This document shows, piece after piece, positions 1 to 7,848 of a stretch of 64,000 nucleotides of DNA. The DNA comes from Spirosoma sp. 48-14 (GTDB taxonomy: Bacteria; Bacteroidota; Bacteroidia; Cytophagales; Spirosomataceae), in assembly GCF_001898575.1 (NCBI RefSeq), contig NZ_MKUD01000002.1, positions 47,210 to 111,209 of the forward strand, given 5' to 3'. The notes beneath the pieces were generated by a model. That model searched no databases, had not been told where the DNA came from, and saw only the letters and a program-made list of their open reading frames with translations. The position numbers and the translations under genes were made by a program. Position 1 is the first letter of the stretch. Every line of letters begins with the position of its first letter.

Positions 1-170
1 AGTTCCGTGTTCAGGCGAGCAATCCGTTTACGGCTCTCGCGGATACGCATTGGATTCTCGACAGGAGATACAGCATGCGCAAACTTCAATTTCAGCAGTC
101 GGTCCTGTTCAGCACCAATCTCGGTACGAAGCTGCTCAACCGACAATCCTTTTAAATCTTCTTTTTTCAT
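1..170 (-). CDS. rpmC: 50S ribosomal protein L29, 3' end outside the window
   Basis: The reading frame begins at ATG 168-170 and runs off the left edge, giving 56 visible residues. It starts MKKEDLKGLSVEQLRTEIGA and continues into the basic RIRESRKRIARLNTE segment, the usual L29 pattern of two antiparallel helices. L29 sits at the exit-tunnel rim of the 50S subunit. It lies 20 bases downstream of rplP, in the standard S10-spc order, and is presumably co-transcribed. Family and placement are clear; only the C-terminus is missing. Confidence 0.95.
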   Translation of the reverse strand, partial: MKKEDLKGLSVEQLRTEIGAEQDRLLKLKFAHAVSPVENPMRIRESRKRIARLNTE

Positions 171-190
171 TTTGTTCGTCGCTTGGGGTA

Positions 191-622
191 TTATTCAGCG
201 GTTTGCTCCTGATAATCGCGCCGAACCACAAATTTGGTCCGAACGGGCAGCTTTTGAGCGGCCAGACGCAGGGCTTCCATACCCGTTGCCAGATCGACAC
301 CCGTCGCTTCGAACATAATCGTGCCGGGTTTTACAACGGCTACCCAGTATTCGGGAGCACCTTTACCTTTACCCATCCGTACTTCGGCTGGCTTCTTGGT
401 AATTGGCTTATCGGGGAAAATACGAATCCAAACCTGGCCTTCGCGTTTCATCGCCCGCGTTACGGAGATACGAGCCGCTTCAATCTGGCGAGCCGTAATA
501 CGACCTGGTTCCAGCGATTTGATAGCGAACGTACCGAAGGAAATCTCATGACCGCGTGATGCGATACCAGGAATCCGTCCTTTATGTTGTTTGCGGAATT
601 TTGTTCTTTTTGGCTGTAACAT
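191..622 (-). CDS. rplP: 50S ribosomal protein L16
   Basis: A 143-residue protein starting [17 protein letters not shown], the near-invariant L16 N-terminus, at the usual family length. L16 binds 23S rRNA near the A-site tRNA elbow and is needed for late 50S assembly. The middle holds the conserved basic stretch with [19 protein letters not shown], and the C-terminal half has the usual [12 protein letters not shown] segment. The gene is in normal operon order between rpsC and rpmC, but the rpsC-rplP gap is 105 bases because a palindromic repeat sits in it. Confidence 0.97.
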   Translation of the reverse strand: MLQPKRTKFRKQHKGRIPGIASRGHEISFGTFAIKSLEPGRITARQIEAARISVTRAMKREGQVWIRIFPDKPITKKPAEVRMGKGKGAPEYWVAVVKPGTIMFEATGVDLATGMEALRLAAQKLPVRTKFVVRRDYQEQTAE

Positions 623-634
623 CTTTCTGAAGAA

Positions 635-709
635 GTTTACAGTTTTCGGTCTTCGGTTTTCGGTTTTTACGTTAGCCGATCGTACATCAGCCCACCGTAA
701 ACTGTAAAC
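635..709. repeat. Quasi-palindrome between rpsC and rplP (TTCGGT-word family)
   Basis: Arms 635-650 and 694-709 are inverted copies matching at 15 of 16 positions. The left side continues as degenerate tandem words (TTCGGT, TTTTCGGT) and the right side repeats GTAAAC words. It lies inside a ribosomal operon whose genes are otherwise packed within a few tens of bases, so the transcript must carry it as an internal hairpin. It is too long-looped and lacks a U-tract for a classical terminator. See the findings for the related elements. Confidence 0.6.
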
Positions 710-727
710 CGTAAACTAAAAACTCGT

Positions 728-1579
728 TTATCGTTTCTGTCCTCCACGGCCACCACGGTCATTACCTCCGCGGCCACCACGACCACCCCGATCGTTATTA
801 TCGCGATCACCACGGTTGCGGCCACCACGACCACCCCGATCGTTACCATCACGGTCACCACGAGGGCCACGGCGATCTCCGCGATCGTTAGAAGAGGCAG
901 AACGCTCACCGGCTTGTGCCTGGCTCATCATGGCTGCTGGCGACAGATCACGCTTACCGTAGACTTCGCCTTTGAAAATCCACACTTTGATGCCGATTTT
1001 ACCGTATACCGTCTGGGCTTCAGAGATCGCGTAGTCGATGTCGGCACGGAGCGTATGAAGAGGTACACGACCTTCTTTGTATTGCTCAGAACGGGCAATT
1101 TCAGCACCACCTAAACGACCAGACACTTTCACTTTGATACCTTGAGCACCAACGCGAAGCGCCGACTGGATGGCTTGCTTCATGGCACGACGGAACGAAA
1201 TACGAGCCTGTAACTGTTGAGCGATGGCTTCACCAACCAGTTTGGCATCAATTTCTGGCCGTTTGATCTCGAAGATATTGATCTGGACATCTTTGCCCGT
1301 AATCTTCTTCAATTCTTCTTTGATCTTATCGACTTCTCCGCCCCCTTTACCAATCACAATACCCGGACGGGCTGTGTGGATTGTGAGCGTTACACGCTTC
1401 AGCGTACGTTCGATAACTACCCGAGCAATGGCTCCTTTCGGAATACGGGCGGCTACGTATTTCCGGATTTTTTCGTCTTCAACGAGTTTATCCGAAAACT
1501 CTTTTCCACCGTACCAGCTCGATTCCCAGCCCCGAACAATACCAAGTCGCAGGCCAACTGGATTTATTTTTTGTCCCAT
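728..1579 (-). CDS. rpsC: 30S ribosomal protein S3 with RGG-rich C-terminal tail
   Basis: 283 residues. The first roughly 215 are standard S3: [13 protein letters not shown] start, a type II KH domain with the IGKGGGEVD loop, and the C-terminal [11 protein letters not shown] segment. S3 lines the mRNA entry tunnel of the 30S subunit. From about residue 217 comes a low-complexity tail of roughly 65 residues rich in Arg, Gly, Asp and Asn (units such as NDRGGRGGR), encoded by a near-tandem DNA repeat at about 730-900. E. coli S3 is about 233 residues, so the tail is an addition. The stop codon is followed directly by the palindromic gap before rplP; rplV ends 6 bases upstream. Confidence 0.97.
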   Translation of the reverse strand: MGQKINPVGLRLGIVRGWESSWYGGKEFSDKLVEDEKIRKYVAARIPKGAIARVVIERTLKRVTLTIHTARPGIVIGKGGGEVDKIKEELKKITGKDVQINIFEIKRPEIDAKLVGEAIAQQLQARISFRRAMKQAIQSALRVGAQGIKVKVSGRLGGAEIARSEQYKEGRVPLHTLRADIDYAISEAQTVYGKIGIKVWIFKGEVYGKRDLSPAAMMSQAQAGERSASSNDRGDRRGPRGDRDGNDRGGRGGRNRGDRDNNDRGGRGGRGGNDRGGRGGQKR

Positions 1580-1585
1580 TTCTTC

Positions 1586-1978
1586 TTATTGTTCGTTTTC
1601 AGGGGTTTCTGCTTCTGCCGATTGCAACAGGGATTGAGCTGCGCTATCAACTACGATTGTAATGTGGTTCGAGCGCTTCCGAATCCGGTGGCCACGGCCT
1701 TGAGGAGCTGGGCGAAGGCGCTTCAGCATAGGACCGCCATCAACAAAAACCGTTTTCACGTACAGATCAGCGTCTTCAATCCGCTCATCTTCATTTTTCT
1801 GCTGCCAGTTGGCAACGGCCGACAAAAGCACTTTCTGCAATACGGCGGCACCAGCCTGTGGCTGATATTTTAATAGACCCAACGCCCGGCTAACGCGCTG
1901 ACCACGAATCAGGTCGGCTATTAACCGCATCTTACGGGGTGACGTGGGCACATCTCTAAGTCTTGCTACTGCTTCCAT
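1586..1978 (-). CDS. rplV: 50S ribosomal protein L22
   Basis: 130 residues starting [20 protein letters not shown], with the conserved SPRK-R motif of L22 and the long basic hairpin ([20 protein letters not shown]) that lines the exit tunnel. A short acidic tail ([10 protein letters not shown]) follows. The gene is 6 bases upstream of rpsC and separated from rpsS by 66 bases that contain a small palindrome. Confidence 0.97.
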   Translation of the reverse strand: MEAVARLRDVPTSPRKMRLIADLIRGQRVSRALGLLKYQPQAGAAVLQKVLLSAVANWQQKNEDERIEDADLYVKTVFVDGGPMLKRLRPAPQGRGHRIRKRSNHITIVVDSAAQSLLQSAEAETPENEQ

Positions 1979-1993
1979 GTTTTTTTATGGCTC

Positions 1994-2036
1994 GGAGCGA
2001 GGTGCTTGGGGTTTCTATTGCCCTGCACCGGGCTCC
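1994..2036. repeat. Imperfect palindrome between rpsS and rplV
   Basis: GGAGC-x2-GGTGC near 1994 is matched by GCACC-x2-GCTCC ending at 2036, giving an imperfect stem around a loop of about 10 bases. It is the second hairpin-type insertion in a ribosomal operon where the other gaps are 2 to 30 bases. No U-tract follows it, so termination is unlikely; a processing or translation-tuning hairpin is possible. Confidence 0.45.
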
Positions 2037-2044
2037 CTGCTAGT

Positions 2045-2323
2045 TTATCGTTTGCCCTTGTCTTTCTTTGCGGTGTGCCCCCGGAAATTGCGGGTTGGTG
2101 AAAACTCGCCAAGCTTGTGACCTACCATGTTTTCCGTTACGTAAACCGGGATAAACTTGTTACCGTTGTGAACGGCGAAGGTGTGGCCTACGAAATCTGG
2201 CGAAATCATCGAGCGACGCGACCAGGTTTTGATGACCGATTTCTTGCCCGATTCATTCTGTGCCTGTACTTTATTATCCAGGCGGAAATCAATATATGGG
2301 CCTTTTTTAAGTGAACGTGCCAT
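2045..2323 (-). CDS. rpsS: 30S ribosomal protein S19
   Basis: 92 residues starting [15 protein letters not shown], with the conserved [28 protein letters not shown] core (residues about 32-56) and a basic C-terminus ending KDKGKR. S19 sits in the head of the 30S subunit beside S13. It lies 9 bases downstream of rplB in the usual order. Confidence 0.97.
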   Translation of the reverse strand: MARSLKKGPYIDFRLDNKVQAQNESGKKSVIKTWSRRSMISPDFVGHTFAVHNGNKFIPVYVTENMVGHKLGEFSPTRNFRGHTAKKDKGKR

Positions 2324-2332
2324 TGTTATCTG

Positions 2333-3157
2333 TTACTTTTTGCGTCGGCTAATAATCATGCTTTCAGATGCCTTGTTGCGGTTACGGGTCTTCTGACCTT
2401 TCGCAAACTGGCCGTTGCGTGAACGTGGGTGTCCACCGGAAGCCCGGCCTTCACCACCACCCATTGGGTGATCGACGGGGTTCATAACCACAGCCCGAAC
2501 GCGTGGACGACGACCTAACCAACGGTTCCGGCCCGCTTTACCCGTTACGACGTTCATGTGATCTGGGTTAGATACCGAACCAACAGTTGCCATACCAGCG
2601 CTTAGTACACGGCGGGTTTCACCCGATGGCAGACGCAGAATTGCATACTTATCTTCACGACCTACCAATTGTGCGTAGGTACCCGCCGAGCGGGCCATCG
2701 ATCCACCTTTACCAGGTGTCAGTTCGATGTTGTGGACGATCGTACCAAGTGGCATTTCAGATAGCGGCAGTGCATTCCCTACATCAGGAGTAGAGCCAGT
2801 GCCCGACGTGATTTTCTGACCAACAGTGATTCCCTGAGGGGCGATAATGTAGCGCTTCTCACCATCGGCATATTGTACCAGCGAGATGCGGGCCGAACGG
2901 TTTGGATCGTATTCTACAGTCAAAACTTCGGCTGATTGGCCGACTTTGTCGCGCTTGAAGTCAATAATACGGTAATGCCGTTTATGACCGCCACCTATGT
3001 AGCGCATAGTGCGGTGACCTTCGTTGTTCCGGCCACCGGTTTTTCTGAGGGGCTCCAGCAGGCTTTTTTCCGGCTTGGAGGTGGTGATTTCCGCAAAATC
3101 GGGTGCCACGCGAAAACGTGTACTCGGTGTTACGGGTCTTAGTTTTTTAACTCCCAT
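2333..3157 (-). CDS. rplB: 50S ribosomal protein L2
   Basis: 274 residues, the usual length. It starts [17 protein letters not shown], carries the RNA-binding [15 protein letters not shown] block at about residue 55, and near residue 225 has [17 protein letters not shown], which includes the conserved histidine associated with peptidyl-transferase assembly. L2 is one of the primary 23S binders. It sits between rplW and rpsS with short gaps. Confidence 0.98.
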   Translation of the reverse strand: MGVKKLRPVTPSTRFRVAPDFAEITTSKPEKSLLEPLRKTGGRNNEGHRTMRYIGGGHKRHYRIIDFKRDKVGQSAEVLTVEYDPNRSARISLVQYADGEKRYIIAPQGITVGQKITSGTGSTPDVGNALPLSEMPLGTIVHNIELTPGKGGSMARSAGTYAQLVGREDKYAILRLPSGETRRVLSAGMATVGSVSNPDHMNVVTGKAGRNRWLGRRPRVRAVVMNPVDHPMGGGEGRASGGHPRSRNGQFAKGQKTRNRNKASESMIISRRKK

Positions 3158-3187
3158 GACTGATTAAGTGATAGAGCAAGGCTCGGT

Positions 3188-3475
3188 TTACAGGTCAGCG
3201 TAAATGTCAATTACTTCGCCCTCTGCAACCGTTACGATTGCTTTTTTCGTTGTAGGGGTTTTACCCGATACAATGCGTCCGTTGATGTTTTTGCTGCGAC
3301 GCTTTCCGAAAGTCCGGATGGTGTTGACAGCCTCAACGTTAACGCCATACATTTTCTCGATGGCTTTGCCGATTTCGAGTTTGTTGGCTTTCAGATCAAC
3401 CTCAAAAGCATACTTCCCCTGCTTGTTAAGGCCCGTCATTTTTTCAGTGACGATTGGTCGTTTCAGTACGCTCAT
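3188..3475 (-). CDS. rplW: 50S ribosomal protein L23
   Basis: 95 residues starting MSVLKRPIVTEKMTGLNKQG, the typical L23 N-terminus, with the basic loop (RTFGKRRSKNINGRI) in the middle. L23 surrounds the peptide exit and docks SRP and trigger factor. It is 2 bases downstream of rplD, so translation is probably coupled. Confidence 0.96.
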   Translation of the reverse strand: MSVLKRPIVTEKMTGLNKQGKYAFEVDLKANKLEIGKAIEKMYGVNVEAVNTIRTFGKRRSKNINGRIVSGKTPTTKKAIVTVAEGEVIDIYADL

Positions 3476-3477
3476 GA

Positions 3478-4107
3478 TTATTTCTCAAACAAGGTTTGGA
3501 TGGTTGACAGCGCTTCTTCACTGATGAGCAGTTGATCGGCATTCATCAGATCGTACGTATTTACCTGTGCAGCGGTCGTTACTTTCGCCTTTTGAACATT
3601 CCGGCTCGACAAAACTACATTCGTATTTACGTCTGGCAGAATCAGGAGCGTTTTGCGGCCAGATACGTTCAGATCATTCAGGAACTGAATGTAATCTTTG
3701 GTGCGGGGAGCCTCCAGAGAGATGCTGTCAATCACTGAAATGCTGTTCGCCCGAGCTTTAACGGCATAAGCCGACTGGCGAGCCAGCGATTTTACTTTTT
3801 TGTTCAGCTTAAAGCTATAGTCACGGGGACGTGGACCGAAAACGGTACCACCACCCACGAAAACAGGTGATTTGGCGCTACCTGCACGGGCTCCGCCTGT
3901 ACCTTTTTGTTTCTTCAGCTTACGGGTTGAACGGGCAACTTCAGCACGTTCTTTTGCTTTGTGGGTTCCCTGACGCTGGTTGGCCAGGTACTGTTTCACG
4001 TCGAGGTAAATCGCGTGTTGGTTCGGCTCAATACCGAAGATCTCTTCCGAAAGGGTGACCTTTTTGCCTGTGTCTTCGCCCTTGCTGTTATATACGATTA
4101 CTTCCAT
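3478..4107 (-). CDS. rplD: 50S ribosomal protein L4
   Basis: 209 residues. The central extended loop carries KKQKGTGGARAGSAKSP-type sequence (residues about 68-88), followed by GGTVFGPRPRDYS, both diagnostic of L4. L4 lines the exit tunnel and, in gammaproteobacteria, also represses its own S10 operon; whether that holds here is unknown, though a structured leader does precede the operon. It starts 3 bases after rplC. Confidence 0.97.
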   Translation of the reverse strand: MEVIVYNSKGEDTGKKVTLSEEIFGIEPNQHAIYLDVKQYLANQRQGTHKAKERAEVARSTRKLKKQKGTGGARAGSAKSPVFVGGGTVFGPRPRDYSFKLNKKVKSLARQSAYAVKARANSISVIDSISLEAPRTKDYIQFLNDLNVSGRKTLLILPDVNTNVVLSSRNVQKAKVTTAAQVNTYDLMNADQLLISEEALSTIQTLFEK

Positions 4108-4110
4108 GGC

Positions 4111-4731
4111 CTACTTCTCGATAATAACGTATGAATTTTTAGCTCCGGGAACTGAACCGCTGATAACAATCAGATTTTGCTCAGGCAGAATACGCAGAAC
4201 ACGCAGGTTTTGCACCGTTACGCGGTTGCCGCCCATACGGCCGGCCATACGAAGACCTTTGAACACGCGCGATGGGAACGAACAGGCACCAATCGAACCT
4301 GGGTGACGACCCCGGTTGTGCTGACCGTGCGTTTGACCGCCCACACCACCGAATCCGTGACGTTTCACAACGCCCTGGAAACCACGACCTTTTGCTGTTC
4401 CAACTACATCAACGAAGTCAGATTCAGTAAAGACATCGGCTACCGTAAGTGTATCGCCCAGATTCAGCTCCTGAGTGAATTCTTTAAATTCAACCAGTTT
4501 GCGCTTAGGCGTGGTACCCGCTTTTTTGAAGTGGCCCAACTCCGGCTTGTTGCTGTGCTTTTCTTTCTTTTCGCCATAACCAAGCTGCACAGCTTTGTAG
4601 CCATCTTTTTCGATGCTACGAACTTGTGTTACAACACAGGGACCCGTTTCAATGACTGTACATGCCAGAGCCTGCCCGTCCGCATTGTACACACTGGTCA
4701 TCCCGATTTTCTTGCCAATTAAACCAGACAT
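4111..4731 (-). CDS. rplC: 50S ribosomal protein L3, first gene of the operon here
   Basis: 206 residues starting [20 protein letters not shown]. Residues about 125-165 carry the typical L3 block ([20 protein letters not shown]), which contains the glutamine methylated by PrmB in other bacteria. L3 is an early 23S assembly protein. In most Bacteroidota rpsJ (S10) lies directly upstream; here the upstream 317 bases are a non-coding leader followed by an unrelated hydrolase, so rplC heads the transcription unit. Confidence 0.97.
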   Translation of the reverse strand: MSGLIGKKIGMTSVYNADGQALACTVIETGPCVVTQVRSIEKDGYKAVQLGYGEKKEKHSNKPELGHFKKAGTTPKRKLVEFKEFTQELNLGDTLTVADVFTESDFVDVVGTAKGRGFQGVVKRHGFGGVGGQTHGQHNRGRHPGSIGACSFPSRVFKGLRMAGRMGGNRVTVQNLRVLRILPEQNLIVISGSVPGAKNSYVIIEK

Positions 4732-4802
4732 TTGTGTTTGTTTAAAGTAAGCAGGTAAAATTTAGATACGCTTTTCCAACTCGGACCTTCCGAATCGGGC
4801 CG

Positions 4803-4810
4803 CAAAATTA
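4803..4810 (-). promoter_or_regulatory. -7 box TAATTTTG upstream of rplC
   Basis: The minus strand reads TAATTTTG, a full match to the Bacteroidota -7 consensus TAnnTTTG. Transcription would start near 4796, giving a leader of about 65 bases before rplC. No clear -33 TTG is seen at the expected distance. Confidence 0.5.
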
Positions 4811-4867
4811 GAGAAATAATCAGACGAATCCTATATCTGCCTAAAAATCAGCCCCAGAAACAACAAA

Positions 4868-4896
4868 AAAGGTCGGGCGCACTGCACCTGACCTTT
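4868..4896 (-). terminator. Rho-independent terminator in the rplC leader
   Basis: On the minus strand a 10-base stem (AAAGGTCAGG with CCCGACCTTT, one G.T pair) encloses a 9-base loop and is followed by TTTTTTG. It would end transcription coming from the hydrolase gene at 5049-6107, or act as an attenuator if transcription starts at 5015-5022. Confidence 0.65.
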
Positions 4897-5014
4897 CACG
4901 GGCATACAAAAACTTGGCTAGCAAGGCTTGTTTGCCCAAAAGTCAGGTATGGTTTCCGCAGTACGGACCTTCACCCTCGTATGTTGTTGATTTGTGTATT
5001 CGAGTTTGGGAGTG

Positions 5015-5022
5015 CAAAATTA
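5015..5022 (-). promoter_or_regulatory. -7 box TAATTTTG, distal rplC promoter candidate
   Basis: A second exact TAATTTTG on the minus strand, 212 bases upstream of the first and embedded in the same GCAAAATTAG context. A transcript from here would run through the three hairpins of the leader. No convincing -33 element. Confidence 0.4.
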
Positions 5023-5048
5023 GTAAATAGTTATGAGAAATAGAAAAT

Positions 5049-6107
5049 TTATTTTAAAGAAGTTTTGATAGCTTTTTGATCGAGCCATTCCATCCAATCT
5101 TTGGCCACGGCCTCGCCATTATATTCTTTATCAATAATTTGTCCGGTTGAATCGCGTTTGAGTTTAAAAAACTGATGATCGTGGTCGTGGTAAGCTTTCA
5201 GGGTAAGGTTTGTTTTGCCCTTCTCAATAAATTCCAACGGCAGGTAGTCAAGTCCTGGAGCTATTTCTTTGTCGGCCGTACCATAAGCAATATATAAAGG
5301 AACACTGATGCGTAACAGGTTATCCAGGTTGCGGATCGAAAATGATTTCCAGGCCCGGTATGTATCGCCGGGTGAATTGGTCAGGGCGGTGGGGTGTTTC
5401 TGGATGTCGGCCCACCAGGCGTATAGGGATTCAATCTGTTTTTGGCCTTCTTCAGGGCTTATCTCTCCTTTATCAATCTGTTGGCGTGTTGAATAAATTG
5501 GATTTTCGAACCGTCGGCCACTATGACCCGAAAACAGGATAGTATGGGTTATATGCCGATTGTAATTCGCAACCAGATCCGCTCCAACTGTAAACCCTTC
5601 TGAGCCGCCACAGAATACTACTTTGTGTGTATCGACCCAAGGTTGTTTGATGAGGTAATTGATGACCCGGTTACACTGGGCTACGTATCGTTCGCGGTAG
5701 TTATTCTCGATATATTTCTGACTGATAAACTCGGGTGTAACATTTCCTGTACGCATTGCTTTCTGGTAGTTGTCCAGAAATTGCTGTGTAGCCACCAGAC
5801 GAACACCTGGTTTTTGCACCATAACAAAATGGTACGAGTCTTTATATGTCCGAAAATGAAACGAAGAAGCTATAATATAGTACTTGCCACTATCCTGGAC
5901 AATGAGCGGCATGGGTTGAGAACCCTGTCGGAATAAGAATAGTGGCTTTTTAACCTTTAGATCTTCCTTCGTGCCAAAAACGATAAATGTTGTGGTGTCT
6001 TTGCCATCGGGCAAATGGAATACCTGACATAGATCGTCAAGCCGGTTCGTCTGTGCGTAGGTTTGGCTAATCGACCATAGGGAGAAAAAAAATAACCATC
6101 GCTTCAT
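5049..6107 (-). CDS. Secreted alpha/beta hydrolase
   Basis: 352 residues from ATG at 6105-6107 (MKRWLFFFSLWSISQTYAQ), which gives a clean signal peptide; an upstream in-frame ATG at 6131 would bury it. The catalytic triad is visible: nucleophile in CGGSEG near residue 165, acid in GTADKE near residue 284, histidine in HDHDHQF near residue 312. The central ISPEEGQKQIESLYAWW region is a helical lid. Substrate unknown; acyl-ester or peptide hydrolysis are both possible. It is transcribed toward the ribosomal operon and separated from it by a terminator. Confidence 0.75.
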   Translation of the reverse strand: MKRWLFFFSLWSISQTYAQTNRLDDLCQVFHLPDGKDTTTFIVFGTKEDLKVKKPLFLFRQGSQPMPLIVQDSGKYYIIASSFHFRTYKDSYHFVMVQKPGVRLVATQQFLDNYQKAMRTGNVTPEFISQKYIENNYRERYVAQCNRVINYLIKQPWVDTHKVVFCGGSEGFTVGADLVANYNRHITHTILFSGHSGRRFENPIYSTRQQIDKGEISPEEGQKQIESLYAWWADIQKHPTALTNSPGDTYRAWKSFSIRNLDNLLRISVPLYIAYGTADKEIAPGLDYLPLEFIEKGKTNLTLKAYHDHDHQFFKLKRDSTGQIIDKEYNGEAVAKDWMEWLDQKAIKTSLK

Positions 6108-6131
6108 AATACCTGATTTTAAGTCTGACAA

Positions 6132-6409
6132 AGCAGTGCATTTTTCTAACTAGGCAGTAAGCTTTTAACATTTATTGCGAATTTTTAACAAATGCCTTTG
6201 TTTGGTCGCTACGCAACCTGGGGGATTTTAACGTTGTTTAGTTTGCTATAAACCTTTCGTCGCTATGCGACTATACCTTGGATTGAAGGGTGATTAACCA
6301 TTTATGGCTATGGCTTTCGATTCCATAGCCAAATAAAAATTAGCGATAACGGTGCGTGATTGTCCGGTAATCTGCGTTATTTCGCAGAGAGTCAAGTTAG
6401 TTCATCTGA
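6132..6409. other. Divergent intergenic region with hairpins, no gene
   Basis: 278 bases between the hydrolase and purE. It contains a perfect 9-base stem TGGCTATGG/CCATAGCCA (6305-6331, 9-base loop) and two related copies of a GTCGCTA-GCGAC hairpin word (6204-6218 and 6259-6271). No good TAnnTTTG box was found for either divergent gene. No coding potential seen. Confidence 0.4.
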
Positions 6410-6898
6410 ATGGTAGGTATTATAATGGGTAGCCTTTCGGACCGCAAGGTGATGCAGGAGGCTGCCGACATCCTGAATGAGTTGGGAGTATCGTGGGAAA
6501 TGGATATTGTTTCGGCCCATCGGACGCCCGAAAAAATGGTCGAGTATGCAAAGACGGCCCGTAATCGGGGAATTAAGGTAATTATTGCTGGTGCAGGCGG
6601 GGCCGCTCACCTACCCGGAATGGTTGCGTCGCTGACTACGTTACCCGTCATCGGCGTTCCTGTCAAATCAAGTAATTCCATCGATGGTTGGGATTCGGTC
6701 TTGTCTATCCTACAAATGCCCGGCGGTGTACCTGTGGCAACTATGGCACTCGATGGCGCCCGTAATGCCGGGATTCTGGCGGCTCAGATCGTCGGGACGT
6801 TTGACGATACCGTTGCCGAAAAATTAAGTCAGTTTAAAGAAGGTCTGAAGGAAAAGGTCGCCCAGATGAGTTCTGACTTAGCCAATAGTGCGAAATGA
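6410..6898 (+). CDS. purE: N5-carboxyaminoimidazole ribonucleotide mutase (class I PurE)
   Basis: 162 residues, the usual bacterial length. [15 protein letters not shown] at the N-terminus is the phosphate-binding GSxSD motif, SAHRTPEKM near residue 43 carries the catalytic histidine, and [10 protein letters not shown] near residue 72 completes the active site. The enzyme converts N5-CAIR to CAIR in purine synthesis and normally works with PurK, which is not in the window. purM lies 3 kb downstream on the same strand. Confidence 0.96.
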   Translation: MVGIIMGSLSDRKVMQEAADILNELGVSWEMDIVSAHRTPEKMVEYAKTARNRGIKVIIAGAGGAAHLPGMVASLTTLPVIGVPVKSSNSIDGWDSVLSILQMPGGVPVATMALDGARNAGILAAQIVGTFDDTVAEKLSQFKEGLKEKVAQMSSDLANSAK

Positions 6899-6946
6899 GT
6901 TGAATCTGCTACTTTACGTTATTCACTACCTGTAATTAAGTAAACC

Positions 6947-7744
6947 ATGGCAACGGAAAGCCAACAATCCAATCCACGTCCAGCCGCAAACTCCAATTTG
7001 CCAGCCATCACGCTTGTCGTGCTGGTAGGGCTGATTGCTGCTTTGCTATACATCGGTTACGACTATATTACAGACGACACGAACGGTTCGGATGAACTGA
7101 CGAACGTAGCCCTCGATACCACGTCGCAGCAACCACTGGCGCAGAACGACCCCGACATGCTGATGTCGCCTGAAGAGGTAGATACATCATCGCAGCCGGC
7201 ACCAGTCGACTTATCACAGGCAACACCCCCTGACGATGCCCCCGAAGCGAATGCCAATGCGGAGGAGGTCGCGGAAGATAACCGGGAAACAACGGATGGA
7301 AAACCAGCACCTGGAGATAAGCCGGAAGCCGTAAAGCCTGCTGAAAAACCTAAAGTGGAGAAGCCTGTCGAGAAGCCGAAGGAGGAGAAACCTAAAGCGG
7401 AAGAGGTAATCGAAAAGCCAAAGATCAAGCCAGGCGGGGTAACGAGTACGTATACAGTAGGTTCAGGTGAAACGTTTTATGGGGTCGCCAATCGGTACAA
7501 TATGAAAATCAGCACGCTGAAAGAAATGAATCCGGGCGTGTCGGAAAGTGATGTCAAAGCAGGGATTACTAAACTGAATGTGAAAGTGATGGCCGTTCAC
7601 ACCGTTGGGCCGGGCGATGTACTACGTGTTGTCGCTGAAAAGTATGGGGTTAGCAAAGAGGCTATCATGCGAGCTAATAAACGCACAAAAGATATAGCAA
7701 CCCGTGGTGAAAAACTGATTATTCCATTCCCCGATAAACAGTAA
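6947..7744 (+). CDS. Membrane-anchored protein with two LysM domains
   Basis: 265 residues. One membrane span at about 19-40, then an extended Asp/Glu/Pro/Lys-rich linker (about 45-160, with repeated KPxEKPK units), then two LysM domains at about 164-210 (YTVGSGETFYGVANRYN) and 214-262 (HTVGPGDVLRVVAEKYG). Probably inserted with the LysM part in the periplasm to bind peptidoglycan. Its last codon and stop are part of the 46-base palindrome that follows. It is 48 bases after purE. Confidence 0.8.
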   Translation: MATESQQSNPRPAANSNLPAITLVVLVGLIAALLYIGYDYITDDTNGSDELTNVALDTTSQQPLAQNDPDMLMSPEEVDTSSQPAPVDLSQATPPDDAPEANANAEEVAEDNRETTDGKPAPGDKPEAVKPAEKPKVEKPVEKPKEEKPKAEEVIEKPKIKPGGVTSTYTVGSGETFYGVANRYNMKISTLKEMNPGVSESDVKAGITKLNVKVMAVHTVGPGDVLRVVAEKYGVSKEAIMRANKRTKDIATRGEKLIIPFPDKQ

Positions 7745-7848
7745 AACAGTGATAGGAGTGAGAAGTGAGGAGTGAGAATGGCTGACGCAAGAAAAAAAAC
7801 ATGCGTCAGCCATTCTCACTCCTCACTTCTCACTCCTATCACTGTTTT
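7743..7848. repeat. Perfect 46-base palindrome between convergent genes (GAGTGAG family)
   Basis: Left arm 7743-7788 and right arm 7803-7848 are exact inverted copies, 46 of 46, around a 14-base A-rich loop. The arm is made of overlapping words such as GAGTGAG and AAGTGAGG and ends GGCTGACGC. It includes the end of the LysM gene's TAA stop on one strand and the last codons and TGA stop of the DUF481 gene on the other, so it can terminate both. Relative arms are found inside the helicase gene at 44022-44104. Confidence 0.9.

Larger units (their letters stand above)
4732..5048 (-). promoter_or_regulatory. Structured leader of the ribosomal operon
   Basis: A 317-base stretch without a credible gene. 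Read on the minus strand it holds, in order, a possible -7 box (5015-5022), a hairpin with TCCG/CGGA core (about 4951-4967), a longer interrupted hairpin closed by GGGCA/TGCCC (4900-4937), a terminator-like stem with a T-tract (4868-4896), and a second -7 box (4803-4810) about 70 bases before rplC. The layout fits either an attenuated leader or the end of the upstream hydrolase unit followed by a fresh promoter. I do not recognise a known RNA family; it does not carry the SRP, tmRNA or RNase P signatures. Confidence 0.5.

Noticed and set aside
730..900. CRISPR-like or minisatellite repeat
   Set aside because: The repetition is the coding DNA of the RGG tail of S3, in frame and without spacers.
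1217..1873. 218-residue plus-strand frame over rpsC and rplV
   Set aside because: It spans two certain ribosomal genes on the other strand and has no recognisable domain.
4177..4722. 181-residue plus-strand frame over rplC
   Set aside because: Antisense shadow of L3.
4860..4990. Known housekeeping RNA (SRP, 6S, tmRNA) in the rplC leader
   Set aside because: Hairpins are present but the conserved cores of those RNAs are not.
7063..7428. 121-residue minus-strand frame over the LysM gene
   Set aside because: Its Ser/Gly/Phe repeats are the reverse reading of the Glu/Lys/Pro linker.
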